In this document: one piece after another, positions 13,528 to 14,069 of the stretch
Position numbering within the stretch: the first letter of the stretch is position 1
How the letters are laid out: each line of letters opens with the position of its first letter
Source of the DNA: DASUPK01 sp036520315
GTDB lineage: Bacteria; Actinomycetota; Thermoleophilia; Solirubrobacterales; 70-9
Direction of reading: 5' to 3'
Length of the DNA stretch: 14,069 nt
Assembly (NCBI GenBank): GCA_036520315.1
Contig: DATDJZ010000022.1
Location: 1-14,069 of the forward strand
The notes under the pieces: generated by a model
Database searches by the model: none
What the model was told of the DNA's origin: nothing
What the model saw: the letters and a program-made list of their open reading frames with translations, nothing else
Position numbers and translations under genes: made by a program

Positions 13528-14069
13528 TCAGGATCTGTTCAAGGTTGTGCGCGCGTCGTTACCGCGGAACTTGTACACAGCGATCGCCCCGATCGCACCG
13601 AGGATGGCGTAGATGCCCAGCACGAGCAGCGTGCCGCCCGCGCGGTGGCCATCGAAGTAGACGACATCGCGCATCGAGGTGATCGCGGCGCCGGGCGGCA
13701 ACAGTTGGCTGACCGCCCGCCAGAAGCCGGGCAGCAATTCCGGGGCGCTGCCGCCCCCTGAGGCCGGCGTGCCGACGACGAGGAATGCGATCAACCCGAA
13801 GGCGGTCCCCGGAAGGCCAAAGAGCGTCTGGAAGGCTGAGATCGGCAGCGCGACCGCCAGCACGAACAAGGTCGCACGCCCCACACCCCCAGGAAGTTGT
13901 CGTGGAACGCGTCGACGATGACGTTCGCCGCAAGGGCCGCCATCAGCCCGGCGCCGACCCCCAGGGCAACCGTCGCGGCTAGGCGAACGTAGACCGGCCG
14001 TCTCCCGGCGGCTGTGTAGATCAGCGAGGAGCCCAGGATCCCCACGATGGTGAGGCTGAGAATGGCTGA
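13528..14069 (-). pseudogene. YhgE/Pip-like (DUF3533-like) membrane protein, C-terminal part, frameshifted
   Basis: The frame is open to the right edge, so the N-terminus is missing. Hydrophobic segments are AILSLTIVGILGSSLIY at the window edge, LAATVALGVGAGLMAALAAN, ATLFVLAVALPISAF with GLIAFLVVG, and LLVLGIYAILGAIGAIAVY. The block LPPGAAITSMRDVVYFDG before the last helix is typical of YhgE/Pip and DUF3533 exporter-like membrane proteins (from memory). The frame breaks after FLGVWG at a G4 tract (plus-strand CCCC 13886-13889 region). One added G joins it cleanly to RATLFVLAVALP, so a single-base deletion or sequencing error is likely. The gene ends at TGA 13528-13530. The transported substrate is unknown. 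Confidence 0.65.

Overview
The window is GC-rich, densely coded bacterial chromosome and most resembles a high-GC actinobacterium. I lean towards the class Thermoleophilia (Solirubrobacter/Gaiella-like), because of the exported protein with Lys-Cys runs, the WhiG/FliA-type sigma factor and the divergent EF-G paralogue. That assignment is inference from gene content; no marker gene was aligned.

Positions 1-7074 look like stable core genome. A 5-formyltetrahydrofolate cyclo-ligase-like gene (minus strand, running off the left edge) diverges from a plus-strand run: an L,D-transpeptidase with YkuD domain, a XerC/XerD-type tyrosine recombinase, a FliA/WhiG-type sigma factor, an EF-G-like GTPase with atypical G motifs, a small RNase HI and an aldo/keto reductase. 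The last three are tightly packed: 8 bp between the EF-G-like gene and the RNase H start, then an ATGA overlap. A bidirectional hairpin separates the reductase from a convergent secreted trypsin-like serine protease (minus strand).

Positions 8060-12560 hold an integrated element. A tRNA-Gly(GCC) gene ends in a 44-bp sequence (8090-8133) that is repeated perfectly in direct orientation at 12517-12560. These are attL and attR of a 4,427-bp island. Its minus-strand operon is HTH protein, then Topo VI-A/Spo11-like Toprim protein, then tyrosine integrase. The Toprim gene has a perfect Shine-Dalgarno, and its stop overlaps the integrase start. A plus-strand cargo gene encodes an exported Lys/Cys-rich protein with a short collagen-like repeat. 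Both element ends and the region upstream of the HTH gene carry copies of an AGTGCCCAA-type 10-mer, and the right end carries four tandem 10-bp repeats; I read these as integrase or excisionase sites. The integrase has an in-frame TGA exactly where a Trp is expected. The Toprim gene has a one-base frameshift in a G4 tract and an in-frame TAG. The element is therefore decayed or the sequence contains errors.

Positions 12561-14069 are accessory: an exported four-cysteine protein of unknown function, a structured intergenic stretch ending in a strong terminator (possible small RNA), and the C-terminal half of a YhgE/Pip-like (DUF3533-like) multispanning membrane protein, which is broken by a G4-tract frameshift of the same kind as in the Toprim gene.
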